Assembly (NCBI RefSeq): GCF_000306115.2
Contig: NZ_AKWX02000007.1
Coordinates: 558,001 to 622,000 of the forward strand
Length of the DNA: 64,000 nucleotides
DNA from: Leptospira wolffii serovar Khorat str. Khorat-H2
Lineage (GTDB): Bacteria; Spirochaetota; Leptospiria; Leptospirales; Leptospiraceae
Reading direction: 5' to 3'
Shown here: one piece after another, positions 55,522-64,000 of the stretch
Layout: each line of letters starts with the position of its first letter
How positions within the stretch are numbered: position 1 is the first letter of the stretch
Program-made: the position numbers and the translations under genes
Notes under the pieces: model-generated
Database searches by the model: none
What the model saw: the letters and a program-made list of their open reading frames with translations, nothing else
What the model was told of the DNA's origin: nothing

Positions 55522-56362
55522 CCTTACCTTTTTGCAAGGCTTCCTTGGATTTCGAGGAAGCCAAAATTCTCTCCGAATCTTCGTTGGATATGACCAAGTC
55601 CGCGGAGAGTTTTCCGGATACTCCCAAGGCAGTGGTAAATAAGGGTCTCGTGCCTGAAACTTCCTCCCTCATCGCGTCCTTAGGACGAGTTAGATAACGG
55701 ATATATCCGAAATTGACCACCGAACTTTTCTTCACGAAATAGGGAGAATATACCGCCATTCCATCCTCGTTCCGGATTTCCGAGAATAACGCGGGATCCA
55801 CATCTAAATGTCTCGCATCTACGATTAGGCCCGTGTATTCGTCGTCGGGGTTTCGATTCTGACTTGGTTCCGGAAATTTTTCGGAGGCGTAAGGCAAAAG
55901 AATATGGGTGAAGATTCCTTTTTTTCCTTTGAGCGAAAGTATACCTGTGGCGATCAAGCGATTTCCTTTCCATTTGGCTTGGATCTCTATCGGATCCTTT
56001 TCGTATAATTCCTGAAAGATCTCGCGAAACCTTTCGTCTTCTGCGATTTTTTCCCGGAGAAGAAGATTCGAATCCAATTTCAGATTCTCCATCCCTCGGT
56101 AGAGATATTTCTTAATCTCTTCCTTGGCCGCTTCTTTGGCGATCGTTCTCGCCTCAGTCAGATTCTTAGCCGTTCCTTCCTTGTTGAAATCCGGATCGTC
56201 AGGATGAAAAACGATTTTAGGAAGCTTGATATCCACGGTCTTACGGATCTCTCCTGCTTTCCAATCCACTATCGTTTCCGTCTTGTCCTTGGATTCCCAG
56301 GCAAGAACCGCAAACGAGGATAGAATCAGGCCCAGGAGAATCGTCTTTAAAATGGATTTCAT
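55490..56362 (-). CDS. Exported protein, LPP20/FlgT-like N-terminal region
   Basis: A 290-residue protein with a cleavable signal peptide (to about residue 22, 'SFAVLAWES'). The region '[20 protein letters not shown]' and the strand pattern that follows recall the LPP20/FlgT-type fold often found in spirochaetal periplasmic proteins; this is a weak resemblance. No Cys at the cleavage site, so not a lipoprotein. It overlaps the DinG-like gene by four bases and the convergent TPR gene by 32. Confidence 0.6.
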   Translation of the reverse strand: MKSILKTILLGLILSSFAVLAWESKDKTETIVDWKAGEIRKTVDIKLPKIVFHPDDPDFNKEGTAKNLTEARTIAKEAAKEEIKKYLYRGMENLKLDSNLLLREKIAEDERFREIFQELYEKDPIEIQAKWKGNRLIATGILSLKGKKGIFTHILLPYASEKFPEPSQNRNPDDEYTGLIVDARHLDVDPALFSEIRNEDGMAVYSPYFVKKSSVVNFGYIRYLTRPKDAMREEVSGTRPLFTTALGVSGKLSADLVISNEDSERILASSKSKEALQKGKVIVLLGRPEK

Positions 56363-58356
56363 ACGGCGACTCCTGCATCGTATTTGGGAAGTTTAGAATA
56401 TTCTAATTTGAGTTGGTTCCATTCGGAGATTCTTTTTGCCGGAGGAAGCGCGTCTATAAGGTCTCTCCCGTAGGACTTGGTCCAAATGCGGGAATCCAAA
56501 AGACTCACGATACCCGTATCCTTTTCGGAGCGAATCAATCTACCGAATCCCTGCTTGAGAATGGTCGTAGCGTAAGGCAATTGCAGATCCTTGAAAGGAT
56601 TGCCTCCTTTCTCTTTTAATTTTTCGCTTCTTGCTTCTAAAACGGGATCGTTCGGGGGTTGGAAGGGAAGTTTGGTGAGAATGACTGACCTAAGTTTGTC
56701 TCCTCGTATATCGATCCCCTGCCAAAAACTGGAAACTCCGAAAAGCACCGCATTCTTTTCGGCCAAAAACCGCGTTTTCGCAAGTTCAGGGCCTAGTTCC
56801 AATTGGGAGAATATGGGAAGATCCGTAAGAGGTCGGATGGTTTCTATGATCTCGTTTAAGGATTTGTTGGAAGTGAATAATACGAAGGTTCCTCCGTTCG
56901 TCAGCTCTATCAATTTCAGGATGTAACGGGATAGATCCGCTGCGTTTCTTTCCGCGGATTCGGTGGCATCCTTGATATCCTTCGGTAGAAACAATAGTGC
57001 ATTCTTCTCGTAAGGAAAAGGAGAAGGCACGAGTTTGGAACGAGAAGGAAGTTGCCCGATCCTGTCTCCGAAATATTTCAGATCTCCTTTGTTCGTGGCC
57101 AGGGTCGCCGAAGTGAATACGATACTTTCGGTTCTGGGTTCCAGTACTTCTCTGAGAATCGTTTCGGATTCCAAAGGTTGGGTCAGAAGTTTGGGAAACA
57201 TCTCCTTTGTCTTGGTATTCGGAGGATCCGCCCAATACACTCTCTCCCCCGCGTCCATGGTTCGGAATAGATGCAATCCTTCCGCTACCTGTCCGATTCT
57301 ACCCGCGAGCATCTCTATCTCGAGAGCGATTTCCTTTTCCTCCAATTCTTCGCTATCCTTGGAGTATTTTTTTAGCTCTAAAAATAGAGACTCTTGGAGA
57401 GAATCCAGCACGGATTCCAAATCTCCCCCGTCCATTTTGAGAGGCCTACGTATCCTTTGGGAGCCGTAAAAATTCAGAGGTAACTCACTCAGAAGACGAT
57501 TGAAGCAGATAAAAAGTTTATCTCCCGCTTGGCCTGCGAGTTCGTTAATCTTAGGAGAATTTAATCTGGCACCCAATCCGGATTTTTTTTGGGAGTTCCA
57601 AACATTCTGTAAAAGCTTTTGGATCTCCAGAGAGGAGAGTTCGATCCTAAACGCGGAACCCAATGTCTCCGGAAAATTATGAGCTTCGTCTATTACCAAT
57701 TTCTTAAATTCGGGGAGAATATTGAAATCCGACGCGATATGTGCCGCAAGAAGATGATGATTTACGATTAGAATATGTGCCTTCTGCCATTTGGCCCTTT
57801 CCAAGAAATAAAAGGAATTCGAGAAATTAGGACAGCTTCTACCAAGGCAAGAATCCGCTTCTCTAGTTACCTTGGACCAAAAATCGGGAGAGGCAAAACC
57901 GTCGTATTCCTGTCTTCTTCCGGAGGAAGAAACGGAAACCCAATCCTTGAAGGAATTCAGATGATCCATCATCTCCGGACCGAAGGTTCCCTGGGAAAGA
58001 ACGTGGCTTAATTTTCTTTTACATACATAGTTGGAGGCTCCCATGGCGATCTCCGCCCTGATTTCCTCTCCTAAAATTTCGGATACTAAAGGAATATCCT
58101 TACGGATAAGCTGGTCTTGCAGCGCTTTCGTTTCCGTGGAAATGACCACGGTTTCTTCGTTCGCGATAGCGCTTAACGCGGCGGGTATTAGATAGGCCAG
58201 GGATTTTCCCACTCCCGTTCCCGCCTCTACGATCAGATGCTTGGCTTCGCGAAAGGATGTCTCCACGCTATTAGCCATCTGTATCTGGCCCGGTCTGGAT
58301 TCGAAGTCGGGCCAAATCCCCGATAGTTTTGCAAATTGTTCTTCCGCCCTGCCCAA
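56359..58356 (-). CDS. DinG/YoaA-type ATP-dependent helicase with altered iron-sulfur site
   Basis: A 665-residue XPD-family superfamily 2 helicase acting on DNA with 5'-3' polarity. Walker A '[15 protein letters not shown]', '[11 protein letters not shown]' (DEAH), '[10 protein letters not shown]' and '[20 protein letters not shown]' are clear. The iron-sulfur region has Cys112, Cys170 and Cys175 at the standard spacing, but the fourth ligand position (181) is Ser ('[10 protein letters not shown]', family 'CPxxxxCF'). A 4Fe-4S cluster with an O-ligand, a weakened cluster or none are possible. The gene follows the NSS transporter by six bases. Confidence 0.87.
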   Translation of the reverse strand: MGRAEEQFAKLSGIWPDFESRPGQIQMANSVETSFREAKHLIVEAGTGVGKSLAYLIPAALSAIANEETVVISTETKALQDQLIRKDIPLVSEILGEEIRAEIAMGASNYVCKRKLSHVLSQGTFGPEMMDHLNSFKDWVSVSSSGRRQEYDGFASPDFWSKVTREADSCLGRSCPNFSNSFYFLERAKWQKAHILIVNHHLLAAHIASDFNILPEFKKLVIDEAHNFPETLGSAFRIELSSLEIQKLLQNVWNSQKKSGLGARLNSPKINELAGQAGDKLFICFNRLLSELPLNFYGSQRIRRPLKMDGGDLESVLDSLQESLFLELKKYSKDSEELEEKEIALEIEMLAGRIGQVAEGLHLFRTMDAGERVYWADPPNTKTKEMFPKLLTQPLESETILREVLEPRTESIVFTSATLATNKGDLKYFGDRIGQLPSRSKLVPSPFPYEKNALLFLPKDIKDATESAERNAADLSRYILKLIELTNGGTFVLFTSNKSLNEIIETIRPLTDLPIFSQLELGPELAKTRFLAEKNAVLFGVSSFWQGIDIRGDKLRSVILTKLPFQPPNDPVLEARSEKLKEKGGNPFKDLQLPYATTILKQGFGRLIRSEKDTGIVSLLDSRIWTKSYGRDLIDALPPAKRISEWNQLKLEYSKLPKYDAGVAV

Positions 58357-58362
58357 ATTACC

Positions 58363-60183
58363 TCATTCGTTCCTAGTCTGGAACAATTTGATGATACAAT
58401 ATAAGGACAGAAGAGTCACTAAACTTAAGGAGGTCCACATAATCAGGGATCCGTCGAAAGTCAGGAAATTGCCAGAGCTTTCCGGAGAAGCCGCTTGGGA
58501 ACCGGAGACTCCTCCGTAAGGAAAGAAAAACATCGCAAAGCTTAGGACGAGAACGAAAGCCCCGAAGAATAAAGGTAGGATCTTATTCTTGCTTTTGTCC
58601 TTCTCCACTACCGCTTCTTCCTTTCCTTTTAGGCTGATATGCACTAAAAGATAGAGTAATGCGAATACGACTAAAATCGCGATAAACACATAACGGGATA
58701 CGAGAGCTTGTACTGTGGCCTCGGCTGCCGAGACCGTGGGGGCTGCGTGTTCCACCATCCAATCCACGCTCATCTTATTGGTATAAGAGCCGAGATTTTG
58801 GTAGAGAAACATTCCGAATACGATGAGAAGGAAAGCGGGAGTCACATATTGGATGATCCACCAGAAAAAACGAGGGAGTCGAATATGGGAACCTCTGTCT
58901 CCTTCTTCCAAACCTTTTTTGGATCCGATCACCCAACCAAAGATTAGAATTTGCAGTGTCGCGAGAATATAAATGAGCACCGTTCCCACCCAGAAATCCG
59001 CCTGGTCCAAAGCGTTGAAATTCTTATTGAAATACAGGATCGGAAAAGAAAGAGAAAAGGTGAGTAGGAAAAGAATGATGCTGGAGGTCCTACGTCGTAT
59101 ATGGAAGGCCTCTTCCAGAAAAACGATCGCAGGTTGTAGCATGGTAACGGAGGAAGTGAGGGCGGCTAAAAATAGAACGAAGAACCAAAGCGCTCCGAAG
59201 ATTTGTCCGCCCGGCATGAGAGCGAAAACGGAAGGGAGTGCTATGAATCCCATTCCGAAGGTCCCGAAAGAGGTAACTGCCGCACCTAAGAATAAAAACG
59301 CCACTGGGATCGTGATCATACCCCCGAAGGCCACTTCTACGAATTCGTTTAACGAAGCGGCGGATAGGGAGGAGAGAACGACGTCATTTTCCTTTTTTAG
59401 ATAACTTGAAAATACGAGGGCGATTCCGAAGCCCGCGGATAAAGTGAAGAATATTTGACCGGCGGCGGAAATCCAAACCTTAGCTTCTCCCAGAGCGGAC
59501 CAATCCGGGTTCCACATTTTAGCCAGTCCCAATTCGATTCCGTCCAGAGTGAGAACTCTGACAAGAACGACTGTGGAGCAGATGAGCATGGATGGAACCG
59601 CGATCTTGGCGAATACCTCTATCCCTTTTGCGATCCCTCTGTAAACGAGTATGAAATTCATGAGAAAGCAGGCCAGTGTGGCGTAAAAAATCTTACCCTC
59701 TATGGCGGCTCCGTTTTCTCTCGCTCCTACAAGAGTTTCGAAATGTTCCGTGGCGTTTTGGATCAAAACTCCTTGGTCGGTTCCCGGGCCTCCGAGATTG
59801 ACCTGTCCTGTCACGAAATCGAAGGCGTAAGCAAGGCACCAAGCCTCTACAAAAACGTAATATACATAGATGAGAAGGGGGATGGTAACGCCGATTGCCC
59901 CTAAGAGTCTTAAAGGAACTCCGGATAAGTAAGAGCGAAAAAGGTTGGGGGAGCTATGACCTTGGTCGCCGCCCATTCTCCCCATCACCCATTCGGTTAT
60001 GCAAACAGGGATTCCCACTAAGATAAAACTCACTATATAAGGCAGGAGAAAGGCACCTCCTCCGTTTTGGACCGCCTGTCCGGGAAATCGTAGGAAATTC
60101 CCGAGTCCGATCGCACCGGAGGCGACGGTAAGTATGAGTCCTGTACGAGATTTCCAACTTTCTTTGGGAGACTGACTTGACAT
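58363..60183 (-). CDS. Sodium-dependent transporter, neurotransmitter:sodium symporter family
   Basis: A 606-residue NSS (LeuT-like) transporter with about twelve membrane helices. TM1 carries the sodium/substrate site '[20 protein letters not shown]', close to the family's usual sequence. Other blocks are '[14 protein letters not shown]', '[21 protein letters not shown]' (in part) and an unusually long C-terminus with one extra helix pair. The likely substrates are amino acids. First gene of a minus-strand operon with the helicase and the exported protein, an odd combination. Confidence 0.92.
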   Translation of the reverse strand: MSSQSPKESWKSRTGLILTVASGAIGLGNFLRFPGQAVQNGGGAFLLPYIVSFILVGIPVCITEWVMGRMGGDQGHSSPNLFRSYLSGVPLRLLGAIGVTIPLLIYVYYVFVEAWCLAYAFDFVTGQVNLGGPGTDQGVLIQNATEHFETLVGARENGAAIEGKIFYATLACFLMNFILVYRGIAKGIEVFAKIAVPSMLICSTVVLVRVLTLDGIELGLAKMWNPDWSALGEAKVWISAAGQIFFTLSAGFGIALVFSSYLKKENDVVLSSLSAASLNEFVEVAFGGMITIPVAFLFLGAAVTSFGTFGMGFIALPSVFALMPGGQIFGALWFFVLFLAALTSSVTMLQPAIVFLEEAFHIRRRTSSIILFLLTFSLSFPILYFNKNFNALDQADFWVGTVLIYILATLQILIFGWVIGSKKGLEEGDRGSHIRLPRFFWWIIQYVTPAFLLIVFGMFLYQNLGSYTNKMSVDWMVEHAAPTVSAAEATVQALVSRYVFIAILVVFALLYLLVHISLKGKEEAVVEKDKSKNKILPLFFGAFVLVLSFAMFFFPYGGVSGSQAASPESSGNFLTFDGSLIMWTSLSLVTLLSLYCIIKLFQTRNE

Positions 60184-60424
60184 TTAATTCCGATCCGCCT
60201 AGGAATTTCGAACCCGTTTCACTTGTCCGAAGGGTGAGTGGAACTTATAATCCCAATCCAGGAAGGTTCATTGTCAAAACGATTTCCATTCTTGGATTGG
60301 AAAAAAACGGGACATAAGACTGAAGAAATTGTCTCTGACTATCTGGCAGAAAAATTGAGAAAAACTTGGGCCAGACCTGTCTAACCATTGAAGTTGGAAA
60401 TCCTAGGATCGGATCGTTAGAAAT
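60184..60424. promoter_or_regulatory. Divergent control region between the NSS transporter and clpB
   Basis: 241 bases containing a perfect 8-bp inverted repeat CCAATCCA (60253-60260) / TGGATTGG (60293-60300), with the additional inner pair GGAA (60261-60264) / TTCC (60285-60288). A second, imperfect pair GTTTCACT / AGTGGAAC lies about 60216-60244. I looked for a CIRCE element (TTAGCACTC/GAGTGCTAA) and found none. No promoter box could be chosen with confidence. Confidence 0.4.
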
Positions 60425-62992
60425 ATGAAATTAGACAAGATCACATTAAAACTAAACGAAGCATTAAGCGAAGCGCAGTCTTCCTACGAGAAAAATCCCG
60501 AAATCAAGGAAGAGCATATCATCGCTAAGATTTTAGGGCAGGGAGACGGATTTGCCCCGCCTTTATTCGGTAAATTAGGGCTTCCTTTACAGGAATTCAG
60601 AAGAAGGACCGAGGATTCTATTCTCAAACTTCCGAGAGTAGAGGGCGGATCCGAAAAAGGATTCTCTAGAGAAGCGGCGGCACTTCTACAAAATGCGGAC
60701 AGGATCCGCGCGGAGCTAAAGGACGAGTATCTATCCACTGATCACGTTCTATTAGCTTTTCTGAAATCGGGAACCTCCTCCCTGCGCCAGGACTTCCAAA
60801 AGCTCGGATTAGAATATCCGAAATTGTTAAGCGCAGTATTAGAACTTAGAAAAGGACAACCTATTATGGACGACACTCCTGAAAATAAAGCGGATGCTCT
60901 CAAGAAATACGCCAAAAATTTAAATGAGCTGGCCAAGGCCGGAAAATTGGATCCTGTGATCGGAAGGGACGAGGAGATACGTCGTACCATCCAGGTTCTA
61001 TCCCGCAGGTCGAAAAACAATCCTGTGCTGATCGGAGAACCGGGGGTCGGAAAAACCGCGATCGTAGAGGGACTCGCCGGTAAGATCATCCAAGGGGAGG
61101 TTCCGGAGGGAATCAAGAGTAAGATCATCTACGCTTTGGATCTGGGAGCCATGATCGCAGGCGCCAAATACAGGGGAGAATTTGAGGAGCGCCTCAAGGC
61201 CACCTTGGACGAGGTAAAGCATAGCGAGGGGAATATCATTCTATTCATAGACGAGATCCATACTCTGGTGGGGGCGGGGGCCCAAGAAGGAGCCATGGAC
61301 GCTTCTAATATGTTGAAACCTTTGCTTGCCAGAGGGGAACTCAGATGTATAGGTGCGACCACTCTCAAGGAATACCAAAAATATATAGAAAAGGACGCTG
61401 CCTTGGAGAGAAGGTTCCAACCGGTTTACGTGAAGGAGCCCAGCGTAGAAGAGACTGTGACTATTCTTCGCGGACTAAAGGATAGATACGAATTGCACCA
61501 TGGAATCAAAATACTGGATTCCGCGATAGTAGCGGCGGCAACTTTATCGAATCGTTATATAGCCGATAGATTCCTACCGGATAAGGCGGTGGACTTAATC
61601 GACGAGGCCAGTTCCAAGATGAGAATCGAAATGGATTCCATGCCGGAAGAATTGGATCGTTTGAGTAAGAAAATCCAGTCCCTGAAAATAGAGAGGGAAG
61701 CTTTAAAAAGGGAAACGGATCCCGCTTCCAAGCAGAGGACGGAAAATCTGGTCAAAGAGCTAAGCGAACAGGAAGAGACTTTTCGCAATCTAAAGGCTCG
61801 TTGGGACCTGGAGAAATCCAAGATCTCCAAGATTAAGGAGATCAAGGAGGAAACGGACCGTTACAAGCTTTTAGAAGCGGAAGCGGAGAGAAGGGGAGAG
61901 ATCAACCGAGTAGCGGAGATCCGATACGGAAAACTCGTGGAGCTTTCCAAGCAAATGGAAAAAGCGAACGAGGAATTGAAGAAGATTTCCGGATCCAGTC
62001 GACTTCTGAAAGAGGAAGTGGATGAGGAGGATATCGCCAATATCGTATCCCGTTGGACCGGCATTCCGGTATCCAAGATGCTCCAGGGAGAAAAGGCAAA
62101 GCTACTTCGTATGGAAGATTCCTTGAAGAGCAAGGTGATAGGACAGGACCATGCGCTGGAATTGCTTTCCGAAGCGATTCGCAGATCCCGCGCCGGAATT
62201 TCGGATGCAAACCGACCCATCGGAACCTTTCTGTTCTTGGGACCTACAGGTGTGGGAAAGACGGAAACGGCCAAGGCATTGTCGGACTTTCTTTTCGACG
62301 ATCCGAACGCGATGCTTCGGATAGATATGAGCGAGTATATGGAGGCACATTCCGTATCTCGTTTGATAGGAGCTCCTCCCGGCTATATCGGCCACGACGA
62401 AGGAGGACAACTCACGGAAGCGGTGAGAAGACGACCTTATTCCGTCATACTATTCGACGAGGTGGAGAAAGCGCATCCAGAGGTGTTCAATATCTTCCTA
62501 CAGATTCTGGACGAAGGTAGGCTAACGGATAGCAAGGGTAGGAATGTGGACTTTAAGAACACGGTCATCATTCTGACTTCCAATATAGGTTCCGAGATAC
62601 TAAGCTCGAAAGAATATAGTCAGGAAGAAAAGGAAAGAATGGTGGACCAACGCTTGAAGAAACATTTCAAGCCGGAGTTCCTGAACCGATTGGACGAAGT
62701 GATACTCTTCCGTTCCGTGGATGAGACGATGATCGCGAAGATCGCCGAATTGCAGTTGATGGCCATGAGTAAAAAGGCTCTGGAAAACGGACTCGAAGTG
62801 GCTTATACTCCGGCGCTCAGGCAGCATATCGTAAGAGAAGGATTCGATCCGGAATACGGTGCTAGACCTCTTAAAAGATTGATCCAAAGGGAGATCGGAA
62901 ATGCTCTCAGCAATTTCATTCTGAAAGGAGAGTTTCAGAACGGTCAAAAGATCACTCTGGACTACTCGGGAGGAAAAGTCTCCGTAAAATAA
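60425..62992 (+). CDS. clpB: ATP-dependent disaggregase ClpB
   Basis: Hexameric AAA+ chaperone that resolubilises aggregated proteins with DnaK. The 855-residue protein has the N-terminal Clp repeat domain, first AAA domain with Walker A '[15 protein letters not shown]' and '[12 protein letters not shown]', and the coiled-coil M domain (about 400-530). The second AAA domain has '[14 protein letters not shown]', '[21 protein letters not shown]' (in part) and '[14 protein letters not shown]'. The M domain and the absence of a ClpP-binding loop separate it from ClpA/ClpC. It is followed by a strong terminator. Confidence 0.96.
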   Translation: MKLDKITLKLNEALSEAQSSYEKNPEIKEEHIIAKILGQGDGFAPPLFGKLGLPLQEFRRRTEDSILKLPRVEGGSEKGFSREAAALLQNADRIRAELKDEYLSTDHVLLAFLKSGTSSLRQDFQKLGLEYPKLLSAVLELRKGQPIMDDTPENKADALKKYAKNLNELAKAGKLDPVIGRDEEIRRTIQVLSRRSKNNPVLIGEPGVGKTAIVEGLAGKIIQGEVPEGIKSKIIYALDLGAMIAGAKYRGEFEERLKATLDEVKHSEGNIILFIDEIHTLVGAGAQEGAMDASNMLKPLLARGELRCIGATTLKEYQKYIEKDAALERRFQPVYVKEPSVEETVTILRGLKDRYELHHGIKILDSAIVAAATLSNRYIADRFLPDKAVDLIDEASSKMRIEMDSMPEELDRLSKKIQSLKIEREALKRETDPASKQRTENLVKELSEQEETFRNLKARWDLEKSKISKIKEIKEETDRYKLLEAEAERRGEINRVAEIRYGKLVELSKQMEKANEELKKISGSSRLLKEEVDEEDIANIVSRWTGIPVSKMLQGEKAKLLRMEDSLKSKVIGQDHALELLSEAIRRSRAGISDANRPIGTFLFLGPTGVGKTETAKALSDFLFDDPNAMLRIDMSEYMEAHSVSRLIGAPPGYIGHDEGGQLTEAVRRRPYSVILFDEVEKAHPEVFNIFLQILDEGRLTDSKGRNVDFKNTVIILTSNIGSEILSSKEYSQEEKERMVDQRLKKHFKPEFLNRLDEVILFRSVDETMIAKIAELQLMAMSKKALENGLEVAYTPALRQHIVREGFDPEYGARPLKRLIQREIGNALSNFILKGEFQNGQKITLDYSGGKVSVK

Positions 62993-63016
62993 ATAGAGGA
63001 AAGAGCGAGCTAAAAC

Positions 63017-63050
63017 AAAAAACCCCGGTAAATACCGGGGTTTTTTTTTA
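63017..63050. terminator. Strong bidirectional rho-independent terminator
   Basis: Stem AACCCCGGTA (63022-63031) / TACCGGGGTT (63034-63043), flanked by an A run on the left and nine to ten T on the right (to 63050). It ends clpB on the plus strand and can serve the convergent regulator gene on the minus strand. Confidence 0.92.
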
Positions 63051-63064
63051 TAAGGGAAAAGAAT

Positions 63065-63100
63065 GTGCAATATTGCACTACAGGGAGCGGAAAAGCTCCC
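63065..63100. promoter_or_regulatory. Palindrome and hairpin between convergent clpB and the HTH gene
   Basis: GTGCAATATTGCAC (63065-63078) is a perfect 14-bp palindrome of the size of a dimeric repressor site. GGGAGC (63083-63088) / GCTCCC (63095-63100) is a separate perfect stem. Neither is followed by a T run. Their position after both genes argues against a promoter role. Confidence 0.4.
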
Positions 63101-63113
63101 CGTTTGTTTCGGA

Positions 63114-63539
63114 TTAGAATTCTACTTTATGTAGAAATAATTCCTCTTTTTTCATTTTTAAGACCTTAGAGGCCATGCTCTTAAATTCTTCTGGGGGTTC
63201 CAAAAGTCCCAATTCCACTTTGGAAAGGAACGGGGTGGAAACCTTAAGTTTCTTCGCCATATCGTATTGTTTGATTCCCAATTCTCTGCGTTTTGCCCAG
63301 AGTTTATTGGTGAGGCCTTGGCTGAATTCAGGGTAAACCTCTTCGACCGGGCTCTCGTTAAAAAGTTTATCTAATGTGGTTTTCAAATATTTTGCACAAG
63401 CTTGTCTGAACTTTTCCGTAGGAGCTTGGCTTCCTGTTTCGATCTTGGAAAGGTAGCTAGGGGATACACCCAAAGCTCTTGCCATATCGTATTGTTTGAT
63501 ACCCCGTTTTTTACGGAGCATATAGATGTGGTTATTCAT
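63114..63539 (-). CDS. Tandem XRE-type helix-turn-helix regulator
   Basis: A 141-residue protein made of two Cro/C1-type HTH domains: 'KKRGIKQYDMARALGVSPSY' with 'LSKIETG', and 'RRELGIKQYDMAKKLKVSTP' with 'FLSKVELG'. They are joined by about 25 residues and there is no other domain. The two halves are clearly duplicates; 20 bases (63256-63275 and 63481-63500) are identical. AAGGGG precedes the ATG. It may bind two adjacent half-sites as a monomer. Targets are unknown. Confidence 0.88.
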   Translation of the reverse strand: MNNHIYMLRKKRGIKQYDMARALGVSPSYLSKIETGSQAPTEKFRQACAKYLKTTLDKLFNESPVEEVYPEFSQGLTNKLWAKRRELGIKQYDMAKKLKVSTPFLSKVELGLLEPPEEFKSMASKVLKMKKEELFLHKVEF

Positions 63540-63825
63540 TCTTTTCCCCTTTTTTACCGTTTTATTAAGAGGTCGCTTAGCCTCAAGAATAAATTTCCAT
63601 CACTCTCCATTCGGATTCTGGATAGAAGTTTTTTCCTAAGTAGGCTAATACTAAAAGAACAGACTTTAGGAAGCAAGCGATTTGAGCTTATGCCTCGCGA
63701 AAAGTAAATACCCTATTTTAGGTATTTAGAAAACGGTCGGTAGGCCAATCGTCGAAAACCCTAATGATTTAGGGTTAGAAGCAAGGGAAAAAGAGGGAAC
63801 CTTTTCCCTTGCTATTTGTCATCCT
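63540..63825 (-). other. Intergenic region with three consecutive hairpins
   Basis: Downstream of the chaperone gene (minus strand) are three stems. GCAAGGGAAAA (63781-63791) pairs with TTTTCCCTTGC (63802-63812), 11 bp perfect. AACCCTAA (63757-63764) pairs with TTAGGGTT (63769-63776), followed on the minus strand by two more T. AAATACC (63706-63712) pairs with GGTATTT (63721-63727). The middle one is a plausible terminator. 63540-63705 should hold the HTH gene's promoter, but no clear boxes were seen. Confidence 0.55.
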
Positions 63826-64000
63826 TTAGATTTTGGCGGGTTTCAGTTCTTTGGAATCAACTATGAACTGATAATCGGTCTTTAGCTTTTGGGTGAACTC
63901 TTTGGCTAGTCCTTGCCTTTTGGCTCTAAGCAACTCGTCCTTAATTTTCTCTCGAACCTCTCCGTAAGGAAGAGGGACTCTGTCTTGAGGATTATTCGGA
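63826..64000 (-). CDS. C-terminal end of a parvulin-type peptidyl-prolyl isomerase (partial)
   Basis: The last 57 codons of a gene that enters from the right edge, with TAA at 63826-63828. The visible residues include 'VPLPYGEVREKIKDELLRAK' and end 'SKELKPAKI'. This is the typical C-terminal helix of SurA/PrsA-type periplasmic chaperones, in which a conserved 'pyeeVkekIrqqL' segment precedes the end. The family call rests on this short segment only. Confidence 0.6.
   Translation of the reverse strand, partial: PNNPQDRVPLPYGEVREKIKDELLRAKRQGLAKEFTQKLKTDYQFIVDSKELKPAKI

Noticed and set aside
60184..60424. CIRCE heat-shock element before clpB
   Set aside because: Neither half of TTAGCACTC-N9-GAGTGCTAA is present.

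Overview
The window looks like chromosome of a spirochaete of the genus Leptospira. The reasons are several lipoprotein signal peptides with the loose spirochaetal lipobox, a LipL31-like lipoprotein followed by uppP and a large LptD-like outer membrane protein, HisKA_2-type PAS sensor kinases, a FecR/nucleotidyl-cyclase gene set, and housekeeping genes of spirochaetal type. Base composition looks balanced, in the mid-40s percent G+C by eye, which would fit the intermediate (P2-like) Leptospira better than the AT-rich saprophytes. That placement is inference. I saw no rRNA, tRNA, CRISPR array, intact insertion sequence or prophage.

Layout. 1-1550: end of a poly-gamma-glutamate-type locus (pgsC, cut by the window edge, and pgsW). 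1551-1964: a gene-free stretch bracketed by two near-identical palindromic 19-mers exactly 400 bp apart. 1965-4507 (minus): alpha/beta hydrolase, small unknown protein, DUF445 membrane protein. 4684-12035 (plus): two multi-PAS HisKA_2 kinases, a lone cyclic-nucleotide-binding domain protein, a lipoprotein hydrolase and an ABC-F ATPase. 12218-12910: an AT-richer DUF1566 lipoprotein gene with a near-consensus promoter. 12966-24174 (minus): a class III nucleotidyl cyclase, a FecR-domain protein, a TIG-domain protein, a beta-helix lipoprotein gene interrupted by one in-frame stop, and an intact paralogue of that lipoprotein. 24391-24846: cyclophilin. 24990-29106: a translationally coupled signalling operon (PAS-HisKA kinase, Rcp1-like receiver, receiver-PAS-HisKA_2 kinase). 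29107-32328: Csp-type copper-storage protein, receiver-GGDEF diguanylate cyclase, hydrolase and a small unknown protein. 32331-33104 (minus): exonuclease III.

33170-47417 is one long plus-strand run: hisD, panC, mfd, LipL31-like lipoprotein, uppP, LptD-like protein, polyprenyl-phosphate sugar transferase, gatC, gatA, hisF. Several junctions overlap by four bases. It mixes histidine, pantothenate and DNA repair genes with envelope biogenesis and the tRNA amidotransferase. 47442-49112 (minus): two lipoproteins, one a lipase. 49211-53190 (minus): folD, an AXE1-type hydrolase that lacks its catalytic Ser and His, cysS, rlmB. 53271-55521 (plus): asnS and a TPR protein. 55490-60183 (minus): NSS transporter, DinG-type helicase with one iron-sulfur Cys changed to Ser, periplasmic protein. 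60425-62992: clpB with a strong terminator. 63114-63539 (minus): a tandem-HTH regulator. 63826-64000 (minus): the C-terminal end of a parvulin-type chaperone, followed by three consecutive hairpins.

The most interesting material is the cyclase-FecR-TIG-beta-helix lipoprotein cluster (12966-24174), with its duplicated lipoprotein, in-frame stop and small vestige of the duplicated junction. Next are the apparent pseudo-esterase embedded between folD and cysS, and the palindromes at 1551/1951, 24893-24934 and 63706-63812.
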